Positions 36,591 to 45,168 of a stretch of 45,168 bases of DNA are shown one piece after another. Source of the stretch: Verrucomicrobiota bacterium (GTDB taxonomy: Bacteria > Verrucomicrobiota > Verrucomicrobiia > Limisphaerales > UBA9464); contig JAPLUF010000283.1 of the NCBI GenBank assembly GCA_026397755.1, positions 1-45,168 of the forward strand, in the 5' to 3' direction. The translations under genes and the position numbers were made by a program. Each line of letters begins with the position of its first letter. The first letter of the stretch is position 1. The notes below the pieces were generated by a model, which made no database searches, was not told the DNA's origin, and saw nothing but the letters and a program-made list of their open reading frames with translations.

Positions 36591-37813
36591 TTAATGCTGC
36601 TTCCAGACAATCCGCGCCACGCTGTCGTTGGTGGAACTCTTGGCGCCGCCACCATGAGTGATGAAGTAAACAGCGCCGTCCTTGCCGAGTTGCATGGCCA
36701 AGGGGCCCGCCGGCAGACCTTGCAAGAAGGCCTCGCCCGGACCGGTCTTTCCGGTCTTGGGATTCACTGAGGCTGTGCGTATCGATTTGCGGCTGAAATC
36801 GGCATAGAAGAGCGCTCCGCGGTACTTCTCAGGGAAGCCCTTGCCCGAGGCGCTGGCCCGGTAAATCAACGCCCCAACGCAGGAGGCTCCGGTGTTCCGC
36901 GGGTAATGGAACCAAGGGTCAGTGAAGCCGTCCACGTGGTTGGTACGGGTGAGGGTTTGCAAGCCGGGTCCAAAGACCTTCGGCCAGCCGAAGTTAGCTC
37001 CGGAACGATGCTGTTCACTTCATCGAAGTCATCGGTCAGGTCGCCGCCGTTCTCAGCCTCCAAAACAAGGCCGGTGGGTGCGTCGTAGGTCAGAGACCAC
37101 GGTTGACGGTGTCCGCGGGTGAAGACGCGCGGGTCGGCACCGGCGGTATGCACGTGCGGGTTGTCCTTGGGCACCGAGCCATCAAAACCGATGCGGAGGA
37201 CCTTCCCGCGCGGGTCGCCCAACGATTGAGCCTTGTTGTTCGGGTCGTCGCAGTACTTGCGGAGATTGGCGTTTTGGTTGTTCTCGCCGGTGGTGATGTA
37301 GAGCACCCGTTCCTTCGGATGGGCCAGCAACGCGCCGCCCACGTGCTGACCGGCTTGATCGCCTTCCCATTCCACCAGGGACTTCTCGCTGGCCGGGTCA
37401 ATCCGCGACGCGGCCCCGCTGCCGGTCACAGTCCAACGCGAAACCCGAGCCACGTATTTGTCCTTCGGGGCATTGGTGAGGTGGTAGGCCAGGAAAAGGT
37501 GAGGGGTGCGCGGGAAATCCGGATGGAACGCGATTCCGTGCAGTCCGCGATCGCCGCTGACTTCCGTTGCCACCGAGCCGACCGAGTGCGCGGCGCGCGT
37601 GGTGGTGTCGATGCGCCAGAGTTGGCCCGTGCGGCCGGTCACCCAGGCCGCACCGTCCGGGGCAAAGGCCATTTCCATCGGTTCGCTGACCACCTCAGGA
37701 CCGGCGACGGTTTCGATGCCGAAGCCGGCGGGAAGATTCACCTCGGCCAGGGCGGCAGAAGAGAACGTCAGGGCGGCGACGACAGCCGCGAGGATGTGAG
37801 TGCGGTAAGACAT
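36591..37813 (-). pseudogene. PQQ-dependent sugar dehydrogenase (glucose/sorbosone type), interrupted by a 1-bp frameshift near 37000
   Basis: N-terminal ORF 36866-37813 (GIETVAGPEVVSEPMEMAFAPDGAAWVTGRTGQLWRID) continues in another frame as 36591-36962 (NHVDGFTDPWFHYPRNTGASCVGALIYRASA). Restoring one base gives IVPGANFGWPKVFGPGLQT. Confidence 0.85.
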
Positions 37814-38052
37814 AATGTTCGGGGAACTTCCAAATATTGGAGAGCCAATGGATCGGAAGCAACCCCCACAGTGGGCTCGTGATCAGGAAATTCGGACTCC
37901 GGACCGAGGGCCGCCGAGATTCCTTGGTTGAGGATTTTGCAAAAAATCACACCGCCATCGTTGACGAACCCATGTCGTGAGAGGCATCACGGTTTGAAGT
38001 TCTCCCCCGTGTCCTGTTGTTGCCTTCAATTTCGAGCCCTGATTCAGATTCT

Positions 38053-39285
38053 ATGAGACTTCCAACCTGGTCCCCACTTTCCCTGTTTCTGATCTCAGTT
38101 CCCACGGCTGCTCTGGCCGCCTCGGGCACGGTGATGCGCACGATTCATTCCCAACCCAGTTATGTCGTGGCCACCAAGCAGGTGGAGGTGGCGATCACCC
38201 GCCGCGGCGCTCACATGGCACCGGTCACGTTCTTCCGCGACAGCGACCGACCTGTGCGACCTTACCACATCACGCCGTGGCAGGATGAAAAGCCTTCGGC
38301 GATGCCCGCTCCCGTGCTTGTGACCCTGCGTGGTGATTTTTTCTGCCTACCCTTCGGAGGTAATTCGGAACTTGTCGCCGGTGAGAAGCACCCGCCCCAC
38401 GGAGAAATCGTTGGCGAACCGTGGAAGGTGTTGGGAACGCGGCGCACCGGAACGGTCACGACCTTGACCCTGGACATCGAGACCCATGTTCGTGCAGGGC
38501 GTGTGACGAAGGAGTTGTCATTGGTAGACGGTGAGAACGTGGTGTACACCCGGCATACCCTTCAAGGATTCGCCGGGCGGGCTCCGTTGGGACATCATGC
38601 CACGCTGGCCATGCCGGAGAAGGAAGAGTCGGTGCGCATTGCCACCAGCGCCTTCCGGTGGGGAATGACCTGTCCCTCCGTCTTCAGCGATCCGAAGCAG
38701 CGGGAATACCAATCGCTCCTTCCGGGTGCCCAGTGGACGGATTTGACGCGGGTTCCTGTCGCCTGGAAGGGGGCGCCCGATGCCGACCTGACCCGATTGC
38801 CCGCCCGATACGGCCACGCCGATCTCGTCCAACTCTTCAATGAACCGTGGGATAAGACCGGAGGCCCTGCCTGGACGACCGCGACCTTCACCGAACAGGG
38901 GTATTTGTGGTTCGCACTCAAGGATCCGGCGGTGCTCCACAGCACCGTCCTCTGGATAGAAAACCATGGGCGTCACGGGCATCCGTGGAAGGGTCGCAAC
39001 AACTGCCTGGGTCTGGAGGATGTGACGGCCTACTTCGCCGATGGCCTAGCCGCTTCAACTCAGGACAATTTATTGACCCGACAAGGCATACCGACCTCCC
39101 TCGCATTGAATCCGACCCAGCCGACCTTTGTGAATTACATCCAGGGGGTCGCGAGAATTCCGTCGGGATTCGACGTGGTTCAGAAGCTTGAATTTGCTCC
39201 CGGTGCTGTGACGTTCTTCTCGGCCTCCGGCCAGCGTGTCACCATTGCGGTGCATCATGAATTCGTGAGGACCGGAACGCTTTGA
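38053..39285 (+). CDS. Secreted protein of unknown function, possibly mutarotase-like beta-sandwich
   Basis: Signal peptide MRLPTWSPLSLFLISVPTAALAAS; ENHGRHGHPWKGRNNCLGLEDVTAYFADG; adjacent to sugar transporter operon. Confidence 0.65.
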   Translation: MRLPTWSPLSLFLISVPTAALAASGTVMRTIHSQPSYVVATKQVEVAITRRGAHMAPVTFFRDSDRPVRPYHITPWQDEKPSAMPAPVLVTLRGDFFCLPFGGNSELVAGEKHPPHGEIVGEPWKVLGTRRTGTVTTLTLDIETHVRAGRVTKELSLVDGENVVYTRHTLQGFAGRAPLGHHATLAMPEKEESVRIATSAFRWGMTCPSVFSDPKQREYQSLLPGAQWTDLTRVPVAWKGAPDADLTRLPARYGHADLVQLFNEPWDKTGGPAWTTATFTEQGYLWFALKDPAVLHSTVLWIENHGRHGHPWKGRNNCLGLEDVTAYFADGLAASTQDNLLTRQGIPTSLALNPTQPTFVNYIQGVARIPSGFDVVQKLEFAPGAVTFFSASGQRVTIAVHHEFVRTGTL

Positions 39286-39317
39286 ATTCACTCTTCCATC
39301 CCGCACCACCCCCTCTC

Positions 39318-40292
39318 ATGAAGCACTTCCAACGCGTTCTCATTGCTTGCCTCCTCACACTCTTGGGCGGATGCGGAGACAAGGCGGCCGATTCTAGCCA
39401 CCCGGCCGCATCGACTTCAAAGGCACAGGGAGTTATTGGCGTCTCGCTGCTCACCCTCGACAACCCCTTCTTCAAGGTCATCGGCGACAGCATCACGGCC
39501 GAGGGTAAGAAATACGGCTACGAGACGGTCGTGGTCAGCGGTGACAAGGATGTCGCCAAGCAGGGGAATCAAATTAAGGACTTCATCGTCAAGAAGGTTA
39601 GCGCCATCGTGCTGAGCCCCTGCGATTCCAAGTCGATCATCCCGATCATTCAGGAGGCCAATGCGGCCGGCATTCCGGTGTTCACCGTGGACATCCCCTG
39701 CAATGAACCGGGCGTGAAGATCGTCACGCAAATCGCCACCGACAACGAAGGCGGCGGACGAGAGGCGGGGCAGGCCATGATCGAGGCTCTCGGCGAGGCC
39801 GGCGGCAAGATCGCGGTGCTGCATTTCAAGCAGGCCGAATCCTGCCAGTTGCGAGTGAAGGGGTTCATGGAGGTGATTCGTGCGCACAACGCGGGTGGCA
39901 AATCGAAGATCGATGTGGTCACCGAGTTAGAGAGCGGTGCGGCCAAAGATTTGGGATACAAGGCGGCCGAGGATGCTTTGCAGGCCCACCCGGATCTTCG
40001 CGGCATCTTTGCCATCAACGATCCCGCCGCACTCGGTGCCCGCGCAGCGTTGGAAAAGGCGGGCAAGACCCAAGTGATCATCATCGGTTTCGATGGTCAA
40101 CCCGAGGGCAAGCAGGCCATTAAGGACGGTAAGATCTACGCCGATCCGATCCAGTTTCCTGACCAGATGGGAGTCCGCATGGTCGATGCGATTCTGCGCC
40201 ATTCCAAGGGTGAGACGCTGCCGGCTCAAATGCTCATTCCGACGCGCCTCTACCGGAAGTCCGACGCCCAAAAAGACCCCACTTTGCACTAA
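39318..40292 (+). CDS. Sugar ABC transporter substrate-binding lipoprotein (RbsB/FrcB-like, CUT2 family)
   Basis: Lipobox LTLLGGC; IGVSLLTLDNPFFKVIGDSITAEGKKYGYE; AIVLSPCDSKSIIPIIQEANAAGIPVFTVD. Confidence 0.9.
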   Translation: MKHFQRVLIACLLTLLGGCGDKAADSSHPAASTSKAQGVIGVSLLTLDNPFFKVIGDSITAEGKKYGYETVVVSGDKDVAKQGNQIKDFIVKKVSAIVLSPCDSKSIIPIIQEANAAGIPVFTVDIPCNEPGVKIVTQIATDNEGGGREAGQAMIEALGEAGGKIAVLHFKQAESCQLRVKGFMEVIRAHNAGGKSKIDVVTELESGAAKDLGYKAAEDALQAHPDLRGIFAINDPAALGARAALEKAGKTQVIIIGFDGQPEGKQAIKDGKIYADPIQFPDQMGVRMVDAILRHSKGETLPAQMLIPTRLYRKSDAQKDPTLH

Positions 40293-40313
40293 TCCAAATC
40301 CCTCCATCGACCC

Positions 40314-41168
40314 ATGAGCCAATCCCAACATTTCCTGCACGAACTCGTCGGATCCATGTCCCAGGGGGCCGACGGTAATCCTACTGTGGCGATGGTCGAG
40401 GCGGCCTTCTGGCACCACGGGCTGCACTGGCGCTACATCAACATGGAGGTCTCGCCGGCGGACCTCGGAGCCGCCGTGAAGGGGGCCAGGGCCATGGGGT
40501 TCCGGGGCTTCAATTGCAGTCTCCCGCACAAGGTGAGTGTCATTGCTCACCTCGACGGCCTGGGGCAGTCCGCCGCGGTGATGGGTGCCGTGAATTGTGT
40601 GGTGCTGCGGGACGGTCGCCTCATTGGTGAGAACACCGACGGAAAGGGCTTCCTGAAATCTCTGCAGTCGATGATCGATCCTCAGGGCAAATCGGTGGTG
40701 CTGTTCGGGGCCGGTGGTGCCGCACGGGCCATCGCCGTGGAACTGGGTCTGGCGGGAGTGCGCCACATCACCATCGTTAACCGCTCCGAGCAGCGCGGGG
40801 CCGAATTGGTGAACGTGTTGCGCGAACAACTCCAACTCGATGCCCAACTCGTTGTCTGGGGTGGTGATTACACCGTGCCCGAAGGCACCGACGTGGTAAT
40901 TAACGGCACGTCCATTGGGCTCTATGACCCCGAGGCGCGACTGGCGATCGACCTCGGCTCGCTTCACCCGGGCATGATTGCAGCGGATGTGGTCTTTAAC
41001 CCGGTCCGCACACGATTCCTGACCGAGGCCGCCGCCCGGGGCTGCCGCCCGCTCGACGGGTTGGGTATGCTCGTCAACCAAGGCATCGTGGGCATCCAAT
41101 ATTGGACCGGCATCGATCCTCATCCCGAAGTGATGCGTCAGGCCCTGGAGTCCGCCATGGGCGTATGA
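40314..41168 (+). CDS. Shikimate dehydrogenase-like oxidoreductase (AroE superfamily, divergent)
   Basis: GFNCSLPHKVSV (catalytic Lys), GENTDGKGF (Asp), NADP-site FGAGGAARAIAVEL and NRSEQRG. Confidence 0.85.
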   Translation: MSQSQHFLHELVGSMSQGADGNPTVAMVEAAFWHHGLHWRYINMEVSPADLGAAVKGARAMGFRGFNCSLPHKVSVIAHLDGLGQSAAVMGAVNCVVLRDGRLIGENTDGKGFLKSLQSMIDPQGKSVVLFGAGGAARAIAVELGLAGVRHITIVNRSEQRGAELVNVLREQLQLDAQLVVWGGDYTVPEGTDVVINGTSIGLYDPEARLAIDLGSLHPGMIAADVVFNPVRTRFLTEAAARGCRPLDGLGMLVNQGIVGIQYWTGIDPHPEVMRQALESAMGV

Positions 41169-42697
41169 GCCTGCCGAGTCCGTCCGTGCTACCGCTGAGT
41201 TCGACGAATCCGACGAACCCACCTCTGTTGTCACTGACCGGGATCGTGAAGTCCTTTCCCGGTGTGCGGGCCTTGCGTGGCGTAGACCTGCGACTCGATG
41301 CCGGAGAGGTCTTGGCCGTGCTCGGTGAAAACGGCGCGGGCAAGAGTACCCTAATGAAGATTATCGGAGGGGCCCACTCCGCCGACGCGGGCACGTTGGC
41401 GATCGAAGGTCAGGAGCAACGATTTCAATCCCCGCAAGAATCCCGCGCGGCCGGCGTGGCGGTCATTTATCAGGAGTTCAATCTCGTTCCGGCGCTCACA
41501 GCGGTGGAGAACATTTTCCTAGGCCAAGAAGTGACCACCGGTGGCTTCGTGGCCCGCCGCCGCGAACGGGAGCAGGTGGCGGCCCTCTTCCGACGGATGG
41601 GAGTCGAAGTGGACTTGGATGAGCCCTGCCGCCGGCTCAGCACCGCTCAGCAGCAGTTGGTCGAAATTGCCAAGGCCTTAATCCACAAGGCCCGGATCTT
41701 GGTCATGGACGAACCCACCGCCGCGCTGACATCGCACGAAGTGGAGAAGCTCTTCGCCCTCATGCGGGAATTGCGGCGTCAAGGCATGGGGATCCTCTAC
41801 ATCAGCCACCGGCTGGAGGAGGTCTTCACCATCGCCGACCGTGTGACCATTTTGCGCGACGGGGGCAATGTCTCCGACTGCCCCATCCATGCGATCACCC
41901 GCGATCAAATGATCGAACGCATGGTGGGACGACCGCTGGACCAGGAGTTTCCGTCCCGCAGTGCAAAACGGGGCGGTCCGCGGTTGGAGGTGTCGGGCTT
42001 GCGCCGGGGAAAGGCCGTCCAAGGTGTTTCATTTCAGGTTCACCGAGGTGAAATACTGGCGCTGACTGGATTAGTTGGGGCAGGTCGCACCGAGACAGTC
42101 CGGTTGGTGTTTGGGGCTGATCCCAGGGACGCTGGAGAAATTCGGCTCGATGGCCAGGTGCTCGATATCCGCTCGCCCCGCGACGCCATCGAGGCCGGAA
42201 TGGGTCTCCTGACCGAAGATCGCAAACTACAAGGCCTGGTGCTGAGGCATCCGGTCCGGGAAAATTTTAGCCTACCCAACTTGCGTCGGTGGTGCCGTCG
42301 GGGCTTTGTGCAGCGTCGGCGAGAGCGTTCCGAGTTGGATCGCTACATCGCGGCCCTCCGCATTCGATTGTCTGACCCGGAGGAGCGTGTCGGCAACCTC
42401 TCGGGCGGTAATCAGCAGAAGGTGGTGTTGGCCAAGTGGTTGGCCCGCGACTGCGAGGTGCTGATCTTCGACGAGCCGACCCGAGGGATCGATGTCGGCG
42501 CGAAGTACGAGATTTACCTGCTCATGAACGAACTGGTGGCCGCTGGAAAATCCATTCTCATGATTAGCTCCGAATTGCCGGAGGTGCTGGGGATGGCCGA
42601 CCGGATTTTGGTCCTGCACGAAGGCCGGATCACCGGTGAAATTACCGATGTGGCCCACGCGACCCAGCAGCAAATCCTCCAATTGGCCCATGCCTGA
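41165..42697 (+). CDS. Sugar ABC transporter ATP-binding protein, duplicated ABC domains (RbsA/FrcA-like)
   Basis: GENGAGKST, LVMDEPTAALTSHEVEKLF; second domain LSGGNQQKVVLAKWLARDCEVLIFDEPTRGIDVGAKYEIY. Confidence 0.93.
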   Translation: MSLPSPSVLPLSSTNPTNPPLLSLTGIVKSFPGVRALRGVDLRLDAGEVLAVLGENGAGKSTLMKIIGGAHSADAGTLAIEGQEQRFQSPQESRAAGVAVIYQEFNLVPALTAVENIFLGQEVTTGGFVARRREREQVAALFRRMGVEVDLDEPCRRLSTAQQQLVEIAKALIHKARILVMDEPTAALTSHEVEKLFALMRELRRQGMGILYISHRLEEVFTIADRVTILRDGGNVSDCPIHAITRDQMIERMVGRPLDQEFPSRSAKRGGPRLEVSGLRRGKAVQGVSFQVHRGEILALTGLVGAGRTETVRLVFGADPRDAGEIRLDGQVLDIRSPRDAIEAGMGLLTEDRKLQGLVLRHPVRENFSLPNLRRWCRRGFVQRRRERSELDRYIAALRIRLSDPEERVGNLSGGNQQKVVLAKWLARDCEVLIFDEPTRGIDVGAKYEIYLLMNELVAAGKSILMISSELPEVLGMADRILVLHEGRITGEITDVAHATQQQILQLAHA

Positions 42698-44018
42698 ACC
42701 CATGAAACCTGCACGATGGCTGGCCGACTACGGCATGATTTTGGTTCTGGTGCTGCTGTGCGCCTTTTTCAGCGCGGTGACTTACAGCGAGCAGTCGCCG
42801 ACCGGTGAGGCCGCCGCGCGTCAGGTGGTTGAGGCGGTGTTGAAGGCGGTGCCCAAAGGAGCCCGCGTTTTAGTTGTAGCCAGCGATCAACCCGGAGATG
42901 CGGTTTTCGCCGCCCGCGTTGAACGTGATCTCACGGCCGCCGGCGCGCGGGTTCTCGCGACCGTGACCGGTGAACCGCGCAACGCCCGCGAGGCCTTACA
43001 GAAAATTCAGTCAGCGGGTGGGTCGATGGATGCGATCGCTGCCACCCGTGTGGCCGGAGGTTGGCGGCTTATCACGGACCTCGCCTCCGATTTCTCGTCG
43101 CTGGGATCGCCCCGGGTCATCACACCGGCCAGCTACCGGTGGCCCAATTTTCTGAAGTCCGAAAACCTTCTCAATATCGCCAACCAAATTGCCGTGATCG
43201 CCATCGTGGCCATTGGCATGACTTTGGTCATTATCACCGGCGGCATCGATTTATCCGTGGGGAGCCTTATCGCGCTGTCGGCCGTGCTGGCGGCGGGATT
43301 TATTCGTGACCAGGCCGGGGGTATGAGCGCCTCCACCGGCGGCATGGTGCTCGGGTGTTTGTTGGCCATTGTGGTGTGCGGGGCGGTCGGAGGTTTCTCA
43401 GGCCTGATGATCACCCGATTTGCCATCCCACCCTTCATCGTGACGCTGGCCATGATGCTCGTTGGCAGTGGCTTGGCCTACATTTTGGCCCAGGGACAAT
43501 CGATTTATCAAATTCCCGATTCCTTTGTCTGGCTCGGGCGCGGTGCGGACCTCTTCGGGCTTCCCAATGCCGTGGTGCTCCTGCTGGTGCTGTACGCCCT
43601 GGCCCAGGTGCTCATGTCGCGCATGAAGCTCGGACGTTACTTGTACGCCGTCGGTGGCAATGCGGAGGCGGCGCGGCTTTCGGGCGTGCCGGTTCGGCGC
43701 GTGCTCCTCTTCGCTTATGTGGCCAGTGGGTTGCTTGCGGGACTGGGGGGCGTGATCATGGCTTCGCAGCTCAAGAGCGGATCACCCACGTATGGCAACA
43801 TGTACGAGTTGTACGTGATTGCCGCCGTCGTCGTGGGCGGTACGAGCCTGAGCGGAGGCGAGGGCCGGATGCTGGGGACGTTGACCGGAGCCTTCACCAT
43901 CGCCGTCATCCAGAATGGCATGAACCTCACCAATGTGGAGAGTTACACCCAGAAGGTGGTGCTCGGGTTGGTGATCTTGGGAGCGGTGCTCCTCGACAAG
44001 CTGCGCCAAGCCCGTTGA
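42690..44018 (+). CDS. Sugar ABC transporter permease (RbsC/FrcC-like) with an inserted extracytoplasmic domain after TM1
   Basis: IAIVAIGMTLVIITGGIDLSVGSLIALSAV; GGNAEAARLSGVPVRRVLLFAYVASGLLAGLGGVI; about 114 extra residues between TM1 and PNFLKSENLLNIANQ. Confidence 0.9.
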   Translation: MPEPMKPARWLADYGMILVLVLLCAFFSAVTYSEQSPTGEAAARQVVEAVLKAVPKGARVLVVASDQPGDAVFAARVERDLTAAGARVLATVTGEPRNAREALQKIQSAGGSMDAIAATRVAGGWRLITDLASDFSSLGSPRVITPASYRWPNFLKSENLLNIANQIAVIAIVAIGMTLVIITGGIDLSVGSLIALSAVLAAGFIRDQAGGMSASTGGMVLGCLLAIVVCGAVGGFSGLMITRFAIPPFIVTLAMMLVGSGLAYILAQGQSIYQIPDSFVWLGRGADLFGLPNAVVLLLVLYALAQVLMSRMKLGRYLYAVGGNAEAARLSGVPVRRVLLFAYVASGLLAGLGGVIMASQLKSGSPTYGNMYELYVIAAVVVGGTSLSGGEGRMLGTLTGAFTIAVIQNGMNLTNVESYTQKVVLGLVILGAVLLDKLRQAR

Positions 44019-44136
44019 GTGATCCGTCCGTCGTTCCTATGCCCGCGCCTCTTGATTTTCCGTCTCTATTCTCAGGCTCGAACTGCGATCCCGAATCGCA
44101 TCCTATTCCGACTTCGATCTAGCCAATTCCTGTCCC

Positions 44137-45168
44137 ATGAAATCGATCATCCAGTCCGCTCTCCTTGCCGTGGTGCTCGCGACCGTCGCCGGTGCCCGCG
44201 CGGCCGACGACCTCCTCATCGCCGACTTTGAAGGCGTCGACTATGGCGCGTGGAAGGCCACCGGCGAGGCGTTTGGCAGCGCCCCAGCCCGCGGCGCACT
44301 AGCCGGGCAGATGCAGGTCGAGGGTTTTCTCGGGAAGGGGTTGGTCAACACGTTCCGCGGCGGCGATGACGCGACCGGTGCCTTGAGTTCACCGCCCTTC
44401 AAGATCGAGCGGCGCTTCCTCGCCTTCCTCATCGGCGGGGGCCACAACGAGCAGAAGCTCGCCCTGCAATTGCTGGTGGATGGCCAGGTGGTCCGTTCGG
44501 CGACGGGCCCGAATGACCGCAGTGGCGGCAGCGAGGCGTTGGCTCCTGACTCGTGGGACGTCTCCGAGTTGGCCGGTCAGACGGCCTCCATTCGCATTGT
44601 CGACGAGGCCAAGGGCGGTTGGGGACATCTTAATGTCGATCACCTCCGGCAAACCGACGCCCGACCGAAAGGCTTGCAGAAGAACGTCGAGCAATCCATC
44701 CCGGTGACGGCTCGTTATTTGCACCTGCCCATTCGCAACGGGGCCCCGAAGCGCGTGGTGACCTTGATGGTGGACGGGAAGCCCGTCGTTCGGAATGACA
44801 TCGAGTTGGCCGATGGCGCGGCCGATTGGTGGGCGCCCATGGACGTGTCGGCCTGGCGGGGAAAGACCGTCACCCTCCGTGTGGACGCATTGCCTGCCGA
44901 TTCCACGGCGTTGTCGGCGATCGAACAGGGCGACGGATTTAAGGACGAGGGATCGCTGTACCGCGAGCCGTTGCGCGGGCAGTTCCATTTTTCGCCAAAG
45001 CGCGGTTGGAACAACGATCCGAACGGCATGGTCTTCTACAACGGCGAGTACCACTTGTTCTTCCAGCACAATCCGTACGGTTGGGATTGGGGCAACATGC
45101 ACTGGGGTCATGCCGTCAGTCGCGATCTCGTCCACTGGGACGAGCTCGGAGACAAGCTCCTGCCCGAC
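44137..45168 (+). CDS. GH32 beta-fructosidase/levanase-like enzyme, 3' truncated by window end
   Basis: Open frame from ATG 44137 to window end with no stop; signal peptide; GQFHFSPKRGWNNDPNGMVFYNGEYHLFFQHNPYGWDWGNMHWGHAVSRDLVHWDE (GH32 NDPNG motif). Confidence 0.92.
   Translation, partial: MKSIIQSALLAVVLATVAGARAADDLLIADFEGVDYGAWKATGEAFGSAPARGALAGQMQVEGFLGKGLVNTFRGGDDATGALSSPPFKIERRFLAFLIGGGHNEQKLALQLLVDGQVVRSATGPNDRSGGSEALAPDSWDVSELAGQTASIRIVDEAKGGWGHLNVDHLRQTDARPKGLQKNVEQSIPVTARYLHLPIRNGAPKRVVTLMVDGKPVVRNDIELADGAADWWAPMDVSAWRGKTVTLRVDALPADSTALSAIEQGDGFKDEGSLYREPLRGQFHFSPKRGWNNDPNGMVFYNGEYHLFFQHNPYGWDWGNMHWGHAVSRDLVHWDELGDKLLPD

Noticed and set aside
39927-41234. 435-aa minus-strand ORF
   Set aside because: Antisense to the binding-protein and AroE-like genes; His/Arg/Gly-rich shadow translation.
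1-45168. Mobile elements, CRISPR arrays, tRNA/rRNA genes
   Set aside because: No transposase/integrase ORF, no regularly spaced repeat-spacer array, and no tRNA cloverleaf recognised by eye in intergenic gaps.

Overview
The window is a GC-rich bacterial chromosome segment. Protein families (CotH/LTD, CRTAC1/ASPIC-UnbV, LamG/PA14, DUF3050) suggest Verrucomicrobiota or a relative; this is inference. It reads as four blocks. (1) 1-10641: nitrate-assimilation operon with two NrtC/D-type ABC ATPases (the first cut by the window start), an alginate-export-type porin, a CysJ-like diflavin reductase, NirA-type siroheme nitrite reductase, a fused DmsB-DmsC-like Fe-S/membrane-anchor protein, and NasA-type molybdopterin nitrate reductase. 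(2) 10668-33496: giant exported proteins. Two LamG/TSP3/PA14 paralogs have near-identical signal peptides and share an ~83-bp, almost identical upstream block at the same distance (160 nt) from the start codon. Around them are four FG-GAP/ASPIC-UnbV propeller proteins (one with a heme-c motif), a TPR protein and a CotH/LTD/LamG protein. (3) 33583-37813: DUF3050 protein, serine hydrolase, and a frameshifted PQQ-type sugar dehydrogenase, with a small palindromic intergenic repeat cluster. (4) 38053-45168: putative fructan/fructose utilisation operon with a secreted unknown, RbsB-like lipoprotein, divergent AroE-like dehydrogenase, RbsA-like ATPase, RbsC-like permease with an unusual ~114-aa insertion after TM1, and a GH32 enzyme running off the window end (missed by the ORF track because it has no stop). 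The best candidates for something new are the conserved upstream module/leader shared by the LamG/PA14 genes and the AroE-like plus insertion-bearing permease in the fructan operon. No tRNA, rRNA, CRISPR or transposase was recognised.
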